Shown one piece after another: positions 42,393 to 51,710 of a DNA stretch of 64,000 bases. The notes beneath the pieces were generated by a model. It saw nothing but the letters and a program-made list of their open reading frames with translations, did not search any database and was not told the DNA's origin. The stretch is from Klebsiella aerogenes KCTC 2190 (GTDB lineage: Bacteria > Pseudomonadota > Gammaproteobacteria > Enterobacterales > Enterobacteriaceae): contig NC_015663.1 of assembly GCF_000215745.1 (NCBI RefSeq), forward strand, positions 434,001 to 498,000, read 5' to 3'. A program made the position numbers and the translations under genes. Each line of letters begins with the position of its first letter. The first letter of the stretch is position 1.

Positions 42393-43388
42393 ATGGCATC
42401 CCTGAAAGATGTAGCGAAGCTAGCCAACGTCTCACTGATGACGGTATCCCGCGCGCTGAACAGCCCGGAGCGCCTGAAGGCGGAAACGCTCGCCCGCGTA
42501 CAGGCGGCTATCGAACAGACCAATTACGTCCCCGACCTGTCGGCGAAGAAAATTCGCGGCGCCCGGGCAACGCCGAGCACCATCGGCGTGCTGGCGCTGG
42601 ATACGGTGACCACTCCATTCTCGGTAGAGATAACGCTCTCTATCGAAGAGACGGCGCGGGCCCACGGCTGGAACAGCTTTGTGGTTAACATGTTCTCGGA
42701 TGACAATCCAGATGCCATCCTTGACCTGCTGCTTTCCCACCGCCCGGACGGCATCATTTACACCACCATGGGGCTACGCCAGGTTCCGCTACCGGCGAAA
42801 TTGTTGACGCTGCCCTGCGTGCTGGCCAACTGCGAAAGCCTGAACGAGAACGTCGCCAGCTATATTCCGGACGATGAGCAAGGCCAGTACGACGCGGTGA
42901 AAGCGCTGCTGGCCGCCGGCTATCGCCGCCCGCTCTGTTTGCATCTTCCGGCCAGGCATCTGGCGACGATACGCCGCCGACAGGGGATGGAACGCGCCTG
43001 CCGTGAGGCGCAGGTCGATCCGGATACGCTCGATCACGGCTATATGACCTACGGTGACGAACACTATCGCGATATTCCCGGCCAGCTGCTGGCCCATATT
43101 GATCAGGGTAAACCGCGGTTTGATTCCGTAGTGTGCGGTAACGATCGCATCGCTTTTATGGTCTACCAGACGTTGCTGGCGCAGGGCTTGCGAATCCCTG
43201 AAGATGTGGCGGTGGTGGGTTATGACAACATGGTGGGGATTGGCGATCTGTTCCTGCCGCCGCTGTCAACGGTGCAGTTACCGCATTATGAAATTGGCCG
43301 CCTGAGCGCCCTGCATATTATTAACGGCGACAGCCATCGGGATACCATTAAGGTTCCCAGCCCGTGGCTGCCGCGCGAATCCGTGTGA
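42393..43388 (+). CDS. LacI-family repressor, CscR-like
   Basis: A 331-residue regulator with the HTH at residues 2–50 (ASLKDVAKLANVSLMTVSRA) and a sugar-binding domain. It resembles CscR, the sucrose operon repressor, throughout (PFSVEI, HRPDGIIYTTMGLR near 117, YIPDDEQGQY, LFLPPLSTVQLPH near 286). Start at 42393 with GGAG upstream. It is divergent from the permease gene and ends directly against the stop of araE, marking the right edge of the inserted cluster. Confidence 0.88.
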   Translation: MASLKDVAKLANVSLMTVSRALNSPERLKAETLARVQAAIEQTNYVPDLSAKKIRGARATPSTIGVLALDTVTTPFSVEITLSIEETARAHGWNSFVVNMFSDDNPDAILDLLLSHRPDGIIYTTMGLRQVPLPAKLLTLPCVLANCESLNENVASYIPDDEQGQYDAVKALLAAGYRRPLCLHLPARHLATIRRRQGMERACREAQVDPDTLDHGYMTYGDEHYRDIPGQLLAHIDQGKPRFDSVVCGNDRIAFMVYQTLLAQGLRIPEDVAVVGYDNMVGIGDLFLPPLSTVQLPHYEIGRLSALHIINGDSHRDTIKVPSPWLPRESV

Positions 43389-44807
43389 TCAGTTGCCGAT
43401 GTTACGCAGCTTTTCCCCGGACATCAGCTTGCGTTCGATATGTTCAAGCGTCACGTTTTTGGTTTCCGGGATCAGCCAGAAGGTCACGCCGATAAACGCC
43501 ACGTTCAGCGCGGTATAGAGCCAGAACGTGCCTGCCGCGCCAATCGCGTCCAGCAGCGTCAGGAAGGTCGCGCCAATAATCATGTTCGACACCCAGTTGG
43601 TGGTGGTCGAACAGGTGATGCCGAAGTCGCGGCATTTTAGCGGCTGGATCTCAGAGCAGAGGATCCACACAACCGGCGCGGCGCTCATCGCGTATCCGGC
43701 AATACACATCATGGTCATTCCCACCGATAGCCAGGAGAGACCGCTGCCGGCGGTACCGTTATCAAACTGCATCAGGCAGTAGCCCAGCACCAGGGTGCCC
43801 AACGCCATCACGCTAAAGCCGATTTTCAATGCCGGTTTACGCCCGGCCTTATCAACGGTAAACACCGCGATAAAGGTGGCGAACATGAAGGTCAGGCCGA
43901 CCACCAGCGTGGCGATCATCTGCTGCTCGGTGGTGGTAAAGCCGGCCATTTTGAAGATCCGCGGCGCGTAATACATGATGATATTCATGCCGGTAAACTG
44001 CTGCATCGCCTGCAATAACATGCCAAGGAATACCGCCCGACGCACGTTGCGGTTCACTTTGAACAGCGCCCAGCCGCCCTGCTTGAGCTTCAGGCTTTCG
44101 CGGATTTCATTCAGCTCATCGCGCGCCTTTTCCGAGGTATCGCGCAGCATGCGCAGCACTTCTTCGGCCTCGATATGGCGGCCTTTTTCCGCCAGCCAGC
44201 GCGGGCTGTTAGGCAGGAACACCACCAGGATAATCAGCAATACCGCCGGCAGCGCCAGCACGCCAAGCATTGCCCGCCAGTTGCCGCTGTAGCTGAAGGC
44301 GGTATCGGATAAGAAGGCCAGCACGATGCCAAGCGTGACCATCAACTGATACATGCTGATCATCTTGCCGCGAACGTTTTCGCTTGCCATTTCAGAAAGA
44401 TAGAGCGGCGCGGTATAAGAGGCGATACCGACGGCGACGCCAAGGACAATACGCGCCGCCAGCAGCATCTCGACGCTGGTGGCGAATGCCGAGCCGATAG
44501 AGCCCGCCACAAATAGCACCGCGCCAACCATCAAACTGTATTTACGGCCAAGACGGAAAGAGAGCCAGCCGTTGAACAGCGCGCCGATCGCCGCGCCAAG
44601 CATCATACTGCTGACCACCCACTCCTGCAGACGGCTGGATAAAACGAAATGATCGGTGATGAAAGGTAGCGCCCCGGCAATCACGCCGATATCAAGGCCG
44701 AATAACAAACCCGCCACCGCGGCGGCAATGGAGACAAACTGGTTCATGCGCCGGGTGTTGCGCTGCGCATTGGGGAGTAAACCCGGATCGGTGGTCAATG
44801 AAGTCAT
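43389..44807 (-). CDS. araE: Arabinose:H+ symporter AraE
   Basis: AraE is the low-affinity L-arabinose importer of the MFS sugar porter family. The 472-residue protein has 12 helices with the sugar-porter signatures RLGRKYSLM near residue 85, [13 protein letters not shown] near 142, [14 protein letters not shown] near 275 and [12 protein letters not shown] near 449. Nearly the whole sequence is as I recall it for E. coli AraE, and an AraC-type promoter precedes it. Confidence 0.96.
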   Translation of the reverse strand: MTSLTTDPGLLPNAQRNTRRMNQFVSIAAAVAGLLFGLDIGVIAGALPFITDHFVLSSRLQEWVVSSMMLGAAIGALFNGWLSFRLGRKYSLMVGAVLFVAGSIGSAFATSVEMLLAARIVLGVAVGIASYTAPLYLSEMASENVRGKMISMYQLMVTLGIVLAFLSDTAFSYSGNWRAMLGVLALPAVLLIILVVFLPNSPRWLAEKGRHIEAEEVLRMLRDTSEKARDELNEIRESLKLKQGGWALFKVNRNVRRAVFLGMLLQAMQQFTGMNIIMYYAPRIFKMAGFTTTEQQMIATLVVGLTFMFATFIAVFTVDKAGRKPALKIGFSVMALGTLVLGYCLMQFDNGTAGSGLSWLSVGMTMMCIAGYAMSAAPVVWILCSEIQPLKCRDFGITCSTTTNWVSNMIIGATFLTLLDAIGAAGTFWLYTALNVAFIGVTFWLIPETKNVTLEHIERKLMSGEKLRNIGN

Positions 44808-44842
44808 TTTTTTCCTGCCTCAACAGAGTATGCGTGCAGTGA

Positions 44843-44908
44843 AAGTACGGGATCGCAGGGCTAAGGTGTCAGGCGGGAGATGGCGAAGATATGGATAAAA
44901 CGGCTGGC
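44843..44908 (-). promoter_or_regulatory. araE promoter with AraC half-site
   Basis: Read on the minus strand, CAGCCGTTTTATCCATA (44890–44906) matches the AraC I1-type half-site (AGC-N-TTTTTATCCATA pattern). It is followed by a CTGACA −35 hexamer (44867–44872) and a TACTTT −10 hexamer about 19 bp on. The spacing CCATA...CTGACACC matches what I recall of the E. coli araE promoter. Confidence 0.7.
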
Positions 44909-45063
44909 AGCATTGTTTTTGTGATGGACATTAAACTTTATCTTATGCAAAAAATGCTGTCCGATCGTCAAAACAACCCTGATGAATGGCGAGTATTTTA
45001 TTTTCCATTACTAACGAGTATGGATTATTTAAACCTCATGATATGGACGATCATTGTTCAGAA

Positions 45064-45089
45064 AACAACCCGCCGGTTGGCGGGTTGTT
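45064..45089 (-). terminator. Terminator downstream of kduD
   Basis: An 11-bp perfect stem, AACAACCCGCC/GGCGGGTTGTT with a four-base loop, ends in TTTT on the minus strand, 13 bases beyond the kduD stop. It separates kduD from the araE promoter. Confidence 0.75.
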
Positions 45090-45101
45090 CGACTATGTCT
45101 G

Positions 45102-45863
45102 TTAGCGCGCCAGCCAACCGCCATCTACCGCCACGGTGTAGCCGTTGATGTAATCGGATGCGCTGGAGGCGAGAAACACCACCGGCCCCATTAAATCGCT
45201 CGGCAGGCCCCAGCGGCCGGCCGGGATACGGTCGAGAATTTCCGCGCTGCGCTGTTCATCGGCGCGTAACTGCTGGGTATTGTTGGTTGCCATGTAGCCG
45301 GGGGCAATGGCGTTAACATTGATATTATGCTTTGCCCATTCATTGGCCAGCAGGCGAGTTACGCCCATGACGCCGCTTTTCGAGGCGGTGTAGGACGGCA
45401 CGCGGATCCCGCCCTGGAACGACAGCATGGAGGCAATATTGATGATCTTGCCGCCGTTACCCTGAGCGATGAAGTGCTTCGCCGCGGCCTGAGACATGAA
45501 AAAGACGCTTTTGATGTTCAGGTTCATCACGTCATCCCAGTCCTTCTCGCTGAATTCGATAGCATCCTGACGGCGGATTAGCCCCGCGTTATTGACCAGA
45601 ATATCGATGTGGCCAAATTCCGCCACCGCGCGCTCAAGCAACTGCGGAATACCATCTATCTGCCGCAGGTCGGCGGTGAGGCTCAAAAAACGACGCCCCA
45701 GCGCGGTAACGCGCTCGATGGTTTCCGTCGGCTCAACGATATTAATACCGACGATATCGCAGCCCGCTTCCGCCAGCCCAACCGCCATGCCCTGGCCTAA
45801 ACCGGTGTCGCAGCCGGTCACTACCGCGACTTTCCCCTGAAGAGAGAATGCATCAAGAATCAT
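45102..45863 (-). CDS. kduD: 2-dehydro-3-deoxy-D-gluconate 5-dehydrogenase KduD
   Basis: KduD reduces 2,5-diketo-3-deoxygluconate to 2-keto-3-deoxygluconate in pectin and hexuronate breakdown. The 253-residue SDR has the cofactor motif TGCDTGLGQGM near residue 16, NNAG near 90 and the catalytic Ser with PSYTASKSG (Tyr/Lys) near 154–162. It starts after an AGGAACC ribosome site. Its usual partner kduI, adjacent in E. coli, is not found here: the next gene upstream is yqeF. Confidence 0.94.
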   Translation of the reverse strand: MILDAFSLQGKVAVVTGCDTGLGQGMAVGLAEAGCDIVGINIVEPTETIERVTALGRRFLSLTADLRQIDGIPQLLERAVAEFGHIDILVNNAGLIRRQDAIEFSEKDWDDVMNLNIKSVFFMSQAAAKHFIAQGNGGKIINIASMLSFQGGIRVPSYTASKSGVMGVTRLLANEWAKHNINVNAIAPGYMATNNTQQLRADEQRSAEILDRIPAGRWGLPSDLMGPVVFLASSASDYINGYTVAVDGGWLAR

Positions 45864-46014
45864 ATCTGGTTCCTTTCTTTCACGGCCTGCTCACCACAGG
45901 CAAGGTTCTGAGGTTAAGAAGAACTCCTGGAACATCCCCATCATAAAAATAAAACAGAGTTCCGTTTTGCTGATGGTCACATAGTAGACCGCTGAAAAAT
46001 CATTTTCAACGACA

Positions 46015-46033
46015 ATTAAAACAACGTTTCATT
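46015..46033. promoter_or_regulatory. KdgR box upstream of kduD
   Basis: ATTAAAACAACGTTTCATT matches 18 of 19 positions of the KdgR consensus AATRAAAYRNYRTTTYATT as I recall it, 152 bp before the kduD start. A weaker half-conserved copy begins at 45948. The 366-bp gap between kduD and yqeF (45864–46229) contains no gene that I can support. Confidence 0.65.
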
Positions 46034-46229
46034 TTTTATGATTAAAAATGATAAAAACGCAAAACGGATCACATCGCCAGGAACTAGCAACCTGTACAAA
46101 AGCTATAAATACAGTGAGTTAGGTTATCTTTGAAAAATAACCGCGAAGAGAGAAAATCGGAGAGAAAAACGAAGAAAAGAAGATCGGCGAGGAAGTTGGA
46201 CATCGCGCCGAAGACGGCGCGAGATCGTA

Positions 46230-47408
46230 TTATGCGCGCTCCACCGCCAGCGCAACGCCCTGACCGCCGCCGATACACAGCGTCGCGAGCCCTTTACGCG
46301 CATCGCGCTTGATCATTTCATGTACCAGCGACACCAGAATACGGCAGCCGGACGCGCCAATCGGATGGCCCAGGGCGATAGCCCCGCCGTTAACGTTAAC
46401 CCGCCGTTCATCCCACTCCAGCACTCTGCCAACGGAGATAGCCTGGGCGGCAAAAGCTTCATTAGCTTCGATTAAGTCAACCTCATCCAGCTGCCAGCCC
46501 GCGCGCTCAAGGCAGCGCCGGGTGGCATGTACCGGCGCGATACCCATTAGCGCCGGATCGACGCCGACGCTGGCGAAGGCGCGAATGCGCGCCAGAATCG
46601 GCAGCCCCAGCTCCTGGGCCTTTGATTCGCTCATCATCATTACCGCCGCCGCGCCATCGTTAATACTCGATGCATTACCCGCGGTCACCGACCCAAGCTG
46701 GTCGAAGGTGGGCATCAGGCTGGCTAACCCTTCAGCGCTGGCATCCATCCGCGGCTGCTCGTCGGTATCCACCAGCCGTTGACTGCCGTTATGCTCGGTG
46801 GCGACCGGCACGATTTCATCGCGAAACCGCCCGGAGTCTATCGCCCGCCGCGCTTTTTGCTGCGAGCTAAGCGCCCAGGCGTCCTGTAGTTCACGGCTGA
46901 TCCCATACTCCCGCGCCAGATTTTCCGCCGTTACGCCCATATGGTAGTCATTGAAAGCGTCCCACAGCCCATCATGCACCAGGCTGTCGATAAGCTGGCT
47001 ATTGCCCAGCTGCGCGCCGGTTCGGCTGTCGGTAAGTACATGCGGCGCGCGGCTCATGTTTTCCTGGCCGCCGGCGATCACTACATCCGCTTCGCCGCAT
47101 TGGATGGCCTGAGTCGCCAGGTGCAGCGCTTTCAGCCCGGAGCCGCAAACGTCGTTGATGGTGATCGCCGAAACGGTATTCGGCAGCCCGCCGCGGATCG
47201 CCGACTGACGCGCCGGATTCTGCCCGGTGCCCGCGGTCAGCACCTGACCGAGGATCACTTCATCAATGCACTGCGGATCGATTCCGCTCCGCTCGACTAA
47301 CGCCTTCACCACCACGCTGCCCAATTCCACCGCCGAGTGACGCGCCAGCGTTCCCTGAAAACAGCCGATAGGCGTACGCAACGCGCCGACGATCACGACA
47401 TCTTTCAT
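46230..47408 (-). CDS. yqeF: Acetyl-CoA C-acetyltransferase YqeF
   Basis: A 392-residue thiolase. The acyl-accepting Cys lies in NDVCGSGLKAL near residue 88, the His in NGGAIALGHPIGASG near 348 and the second catalytic Cys in CIGGGQGVAL near 378. It is most like the biosynthetic acetoacetyl-CoA thiolases (AtoB type). Physiological role unsettled. Conserved neighbour of araE/kdu and yqeG in E. coli. Confidence 0.93.
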   Translation of the reverse strand: MKDVVIVGALRTPIGCFQGTLARHSAVELGSVVVKALVERSGIDPQCIDEVILGQVLTAGTGQNPARQSAIRGGLPNTVSAITINDVCGSGLKALHLATQAIQCGEADVVIAGGQENMSRAPHVLTDSRTGAQLGNSQLIDSLVHDGLWDAFNDYHMGVTAENLAREYGISRELQDAWALSSQQKARRAIDSGRFRDEIVPVATEHNGSQRLVDTDEQPRMDASAEGLASLMPTFDQLGSVTAGNASSINDGAAAVMMMSESKAQELGLPILARIRAFASVGVDPALMGIAPVHATRRCLERAGWQLDEVDLIEANEAFAAQAISVGRVLEWDERRVNVNGGAIALGHPIGASGCRILVSLVHEMIKRDARKGLATLCIGGGQGVALAVERA

Positions 47409-47519
47409 CCTTTACCTTCTGCGCAAAGAACCATCAATAGATGCCGTTATAGTAGAGAATTGTTATCAAAAAATTTCGCAATTGTTTAAAAAAAGTGAGG
47501 CGGTTCACAAAGTTCGCCG

Positions 47520-48395
47520 TCACGACTCGCGGCCTTGCCCTTCAAGGTGTTGGCGCAGCCAACTGCCCGCTTCCCCCAGCGGCGTACGCTTGTTCCATAG
47601 CAGATCCACCGAGATCGAGCGCGGCCAGCCGGCGATATTCAACGCTTTAAGCTTGCCGCTACCGGCGAACTCTTCCACCAGCGCGCAGGGCAAAATGCAC
47701 CAGCCAAAGCCCTGCACCGCCATACTCAGCAGCAGCAAATAGTTGGGCGCCGACCATACCTGGCCGCGCGAGGGATCCGGCGCGCTCTCAAGATAAGTGC
47801 TAAGCCGCAATTCACGCCAGCCGTGCAGATCATCCCAGAAAACCCGCCCCTGACCGGCCAGCGGATGCCCCGGCGCAACATAAATCCCCATCGCCGTTTG
47901 CAACGGCAGGCGCATGCTGCCGATCTCCATCGGATAGCTGTCCCGGGCTTCGATAAGCCCCACCTGAGCGCGCTCTTTTTGCAGCAGATCCACCACGTCT
48001 TCATCTTCGCCAATCAGACATTCAAACTCGGTATGCGGAAAACGCCGATCGAACTGTTCCAGCAAATACTCCAGTACATCCGGGTGCAGGGTATCCGACA
48101 AGACGAAGGTCAGCCGCGGTTCGGTATTGCCGGATAACGAACTGGCGAGCTCATCCAGCCGCGAACTGGCGGCCAGTATTGCTTTCACATAGCCCAGCAC
48201 CTGCTCGCCCTGCGCGGTTAGCGTCGGCTGGCGAGTGGAACGATCGAACAGAGTCAACCCCAGGTCGGTTTCAAGATTCGAAATCGCGGTACTGATGGTG
48301 GACTGGCTTTTACGCATCCGCCGGGCGGCGGCGGAGAACGAACCGCTGGCGGCGGCTTCTACAAAGGCGGTGAGGGCTTCGGGAGAATAGTGCAT
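47520..48395 (-). CDS. LysR-family regulator next to a PACE efflux gene
   Basis: A 291-residue LTTR with a winged HTH at residues 4–62 (GSFSAAARRMRKSQSTISTA) and a LysR-substrate domain. It is divergent from the PACE transporter gene with about 100 bp between the starts, the arrangement in which an LTTR (AceR in Acinetobacter) controls its exporter gene. The specific function here is inferred from context. Confidence 0.85.
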   Translation of the reverse strand: MHYSPEALTAFVEAAASGSFSAAARRMRKSQSTISTAISNLETDLGLTLFDRSTRQPTLTAQGEQVLGYVKAILAASSRLDELASSLSGNTEPRLTFVLSDTLHPDVLEYLLEQFDRRFPHTEFECLIGEDEDVVDLLQKERAQVGLIEARDSYPMEIGSMRLPLQTAMGIYVAPGHPLAGQGRVFWDDLHGWRELRLSTYLESAPDPSRGQVWSAPNYLLLLSMAVQGFGWCILPCALVEEFAGSGKLKALNIAGWPRSISVDLLWNKRTPLGEAGSWLRQHLEGQGRES

Positions 48396-48497
48396 AACCT
48401 ATCTACTTTATCGATGGAATCTATCTTTTGTTTATCACATTTTTCCATAAAATGCCGGGTAAATCTGGATGACAGAACTAACAAGAGGTATCCCAAA

Positions 48498-48959
48498 ATG
48501 AAAACCAATAACCTGCAACATAAGACGCTACTGGAACGCGTACTCCACGCGGTGAGCTTTGAAGGCCTCGCCACGTTAATTCTGGCCCCCACCGCCGCCT
48601 GGTTAATGCAGCGATCGGTGGTCGAAATGGGCGGCTTGGCCATTTTGCTCGCCACCATGGCGATGGTCTGGAACCTGATCTATAACGCCGCCTTCGACCG
48701 TCTGTGGCCGGTTTCACGCCTGGCGCGTACGCTGCGGGTGCGCGCGCTGCACGCCATCGGCTTTGAGTGCGGCTTTATCATCATCGGCGTCACCGTCGTC
48801 GCGCTGGTGCTTGGCGTGTCGCTGGTGCAGGCATTTATGCTGGAAATCGGCTTTATGCTGTTCTTCCTGCCCTACACCATGTTCTTTAACTGGGCGTGGG
48901 ATACGCTGCGCGTGCGCGTCCTGAAGTATCGCCAGCCGCAGAGTCTGCCGAATAGTTAA
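48498..48959 (+). CDS. PACE family multidrug efflux transporter
   Basis: A 153-residue inner-membrane protein made of two tandem bacterial-transmembrane-pair units with four helices (LERVLHAVSFEGLATLILAP; RVRALHAIGFECGFIIIGV). The acidic residue at the start of helix 1 (SFEG, Glu22) corresponds to the essential Glu15 of Acinetobacter AceI. PACE pumps export biocides such as chlorhexidine, and short-chain diamines are proposed natural substrates. I chose the ATG at 48498, after AAGAGGT; the longer ORF overlaps the LysR gene start. Confidence 0.87.
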   Translation: MKTNNLQHKTLLERVLHAVSFEGLATLILAPTAAWLMQRSVVEMGGLAILLATMAMVWNLIYNAAFDRLWPVSRLARTLRVRALHAIGFECGFIIIGVTVVALVLGVSLVQAFMLEIGFMLFFLPYTMFFNWAWDTLRVRVLKYRQPQSLPNS

Positions 48960-49098
48960 CGTTCTCGATCGCGCGGATCGCCTAACCCTTTGGCGATCCG
49001 CAGGTTTATTTATCGCCGAAAACTATCACCGCAAACGATTCATAAATGTGGTAAATTGCACTCCTTTTTTTGGGTTATACGGTTGATAAATTCGCATA

Positions 49099-50328
49099 AT
49101 GTCTAAAATTTGGTCTAAAGAAGAAACTCTATGGAGTTTTGCTCTATATGGCACTGCCGTAGGCGCCGGCACCCTATTCCTGCCGATTCAACTCGGTTCG
49201 GCCGGCGCCATCGTGCTGTTCCTTACCGCTTTGGTTGCCTGGCCGTTAACCTACTGGCCGCACAAAGCGCTGTGTCAATTCATCCTGTCGGCCAAAGTGG
49301 CGGCCGGTGAAGGGATCACCGGCGCGGTCAATCATTACTACGGCAAAAAAGTCGGCAATCTGATCACCAGCCTGTACTTTCTCGCCTTCTTCGTAGTGAT
49401 CCTGATCTACGCCGTGGCAATCACTAATTCGCTGGCTGAACAACTGGCGAGACACGTGGCGATGACTCCTGGCGTACGCGCTCTACTGAGCCTCGCCGTG
49501 GTGCTGGTACTGAATCTGATCTTCCTGATGGGGCGTCATATGACCATCAAAGTGATGGGATTCCTCGTCTTCCCGCTGATTGGCTGTTTCCTGTTCCTCT
49601 CCATCTACCTGATTGGCAGTTGGCAACCGGAACACCTCACCAGTCAGATGCAGCTGAACGCAAAGACCTGGCACCAAATCTGGATCTCGATTCCCGTGAT
49701 GGTTTTCGCTTTTAGCCATACGCCGATTATTTCGACCTTCGCTATCGATCAGCAGGAGAAATATGGTGAGCTGGCCATGGGTAAATGCAAAAAAATCATG
49801 AAGGTGGCCTACACCATCATCTGCGCCAGCGTGCTGTTTTTTGTCTTCAGTTGCCTGCTGTCCATTCCGCTGCCGTACATCGAAGCCGCGCGTAATGAAG
49901 GGGTGACGATTCTCTCTGCGCTCTCCATGGCGCCGGGCGCGCCAGGCTGGCTTGCAGTGACCGGCATTATCGTCGCGGTGGTCGCGATGTCGAAATCGTT
50001 CCTCGGCACCTATTTTGGGGTGATTGAAGGCGCCAGCGAAATCGTTAAAACCTCGCTCGGCCAGCTCGGCATTCGTAAGAGCCGCGCCTTTAACCGCGCC
50101 ATGTCGATTATGCTGGTCTCGGCGCTGACCTTTATCGTCTGCTTTATCAATCCGAACGCCATCTCGATGATTTACGCCATCAGCGGCCCGCTTATCGCCA
50201 TGATTCTGTTCATCATGCCGACGTTGTCGACGTATATCATTCCGGCGCTCAAGCCCTACCGTTCGCTGGGTAATCTCATTACCTTAATCGTCGGCCTGCT
50301 CTGCGTCTCGGTGATGTTCTTCAGTTAA
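49099..50328 (+). CDS. yqeG: HAAAP-family amino-acid transporter YqeG
   Basis: A 409-residue, 11-helix transporter of the serine/threonine (SdaC/TdcC) type, opening SKIWSKEETLWSFALYGTAV, which matches E. coli YqeG. Motifs include GAGTLFLPIQLGSAG near residue 22 and the family AFSHTPIISTFAID near 203. E. coli YqeG has been implicated in serine uptake. It marks the last recognisable point of synteny with E. coli K-12. Confidence 0.93.
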   Translation: MSKIWSKEETLWSFALYGTAVGAGTLFLPIQLGSAGAIVLFLTALVAWPLTYWPHKALCQFILSAKVAAGEGITGAVNHYYGKKVGNLITSLYFLAFFVVILIYAVAITNSLAEQLARHVAMTPGVRALLSLAVVLVLNLIFLMGRHMTIKVMGFLVFPLIGCFLFLSIYLIGSWQPEHLTSQMQLNAKTWHQIWISIPVMVFAFSHTPIISTFAIDQQEKYGELAMGKCKKIMKVAYTIICASVLFFVFSCLLSIPLPYIEAARNEGVTILSALSMAPGAPGWLAVTGIIVAVVAMSKSFLGTYFGVIEGASEIVKTSLGQLGIRKSRAFNRAMSIMLVSALTFIVCFINPNAISMIYAISGPLIAMILFIMPTLSTYIIPALKPYRSLGNLITLIVGLLCVSVMFFS

Positions 50329-50443
50329 ATCGCTCTCGCGGCGACGCCTTCAGCGTCGCCGCACGTTCTGCCAACATTCTCGCCCATCGCTTCTCCCTGA
50401 CGGGATTACACTTACTCCTTGCCTATCATCGGAGGGAGTCATT

Positions 50444-51310
50444 ATGTCCAGCGTAACATTATCCGGGGTCATGACCTTAGGCGACCGTCAGGTTTACCGG
50501 CTTGGATACGGCGCCATGCAGCTCGCCGGCCCCGGCGTGTTCGGGCCGCCAAAAGATCCCGACGCCGCCATTCGCGTTCTGCAAGAAGCCGTCGCCGCCG
50601 GGGTGAATCATATCGATACCTCAGATTTCTACGGCCCGCATATCACCAATCAGCTAATTCGTCAGGCGCTGCATCCCTATAGCGACGACTTGTGTATCGT
50701 CACCAAGGTCAGCGCCCGCCGCGATGAGAAAGGCAATTGGCTACCAGCGATGTCGCCGGCGGAACTCACCCAGGCCGTCGAAGATAACCTGCGTAACCTC
50801 GGCCTGGAGAGGCTGGAGGTGGTCAATCTGCGCAGCATGCTCGGCACCCACGGCCCGGTGGAGGGTTCGCTGGAGGAACCGCTAACGACCTTACTGGAAC
50901 TAAAAGCCCGCGGTCTGATACGTCACATCGGTCTGAGTAACGTCACCGCCAGACAGGTTGCCGATGCGCAGAAGCTGACGCCCATCGTCTGCGTGCAAAA
51001 CCAGTACAACATCGCTAACCGCGGTGACGACGCGTTAATCGACGCGCTGGCGCAGCAAAACATCGCCTACGTGCCGTTCTTCCCGCTGGGCGGTTTTACG
51101 CCGCTACAGGCGCAAGAGCTTAACGAGGTTGCCGCCATGCTCGACGCCACGCCGATGCAGGTGGCGCTGGCGTGGTTACTGCAGCGCTCGCCGAATATTT
51201 TGCTGATTCCGGGCACCTCATCGGTGGCGCATTTACGGGAAAATCTCGCCGCTGCAACGCTTACCCTCCCCGCCGGAGCACTGGCGAAGCTGGATAGCAT
51301 CAGCGGTTGA
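50444..51310 (+). CDS. Aldo/keto reductase, YdbC/PdxI-like pyridoxal reductase
   Basis: A 288-residue AKR with high resemblance to E. coli YdbC (PdxI), an NADPH-dependent pyridoxal reductase in vitamin B6 salvage. It shares RLGYGAMQLAGPGVFGPP near residue 19, NHIDTSDFYGPH with catalytic Tyr near 64, VTKVSARR with Lys near 87, and a long C-terminal stretch including LIPGTSSVAHLREN. E. coli carries this gene elsewhere, so here it is a relocation or a second copy. GGAGG lies upstream of the ATG. Confidence 0.87.
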   Translation: MSSVTLSGVMTLGDRQVYRLGYGAMQLAGPGVFGPPKDPDAAIRVLQEAVAAGVNHIDTSDFYGPHITNQLIRQALHPYSDDLCIVTKVSARRDEKGNWLPAMSPAELTQAVEDNLRNLGLERLEVVNLRSMLGTHGPVEGSLEEPLTTLLELKARGLIRHIGLSNVTARQVADAQKLTPIVCVQNQYNIANRGDDALIDALAQQNIAYVPFFPLGGFTPLQAQELNEVAAMLDATPMQVALAWLLQRSPNILLIPGTSSVAHLRENLAAATLTLPAGALAKLDSISG

Positions 51311-51710
51311 TGGCGTCAACTCCCCCCTTTACGGCGTTTGCCGTGAAGGGCTATCCCCTTAATATTAAGCTGGAATTAGGCCATCTCTGCTGGCACTATA
51401 TATCCTACAAATCGGGTTATGCTGATTCCTCGTCGAGGAAATAACCTTATAAATTGCATTGAGTTACGTTATTTCTTAGGCCTCCTAATTGGGAGGCTGT
51501 TGTCGTTTGTATTGTTCCATGGTTTTTGTTAACACTCTTGATTACAGGAAAAAACAATATCGGCTTCGACGTTTATACAAATCAATTTGGCTACAAAGAT
51601 AGTCAATATCATCGAACGTTCACAAAAACATCTGGTTAACATAATCAGTATGTCGCTATTGCTGTAAAAAAAATTAACTATGCACAGTAACGATTCAACA
51701 AGGATTACCC
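51311..51710. promoter_or_regulatory. 400-bp gene-free region upstream of mrkH
   Basis: AT-rich space between the AKR gene and mrkH, with no supportable ORF. A short hairpin (GCCTCC/GGAGGC, 51480–51497) sits in the middle; TATCATCGA and CAATATCGG stretches lie nearer mrkH. A long leader of this kind fits a heavily regulated promoter. The MrkH box cannot be assigned with confidence by eye. Confidence 0.4.

Noticed and set aside
46084..46278. 64-codon ORF in and beside the 3' end of yqeF
   Set aside because: Overlaps the yqeF coding end in another frame and has low-complexity Phe/Leu composition; no ribosome site.
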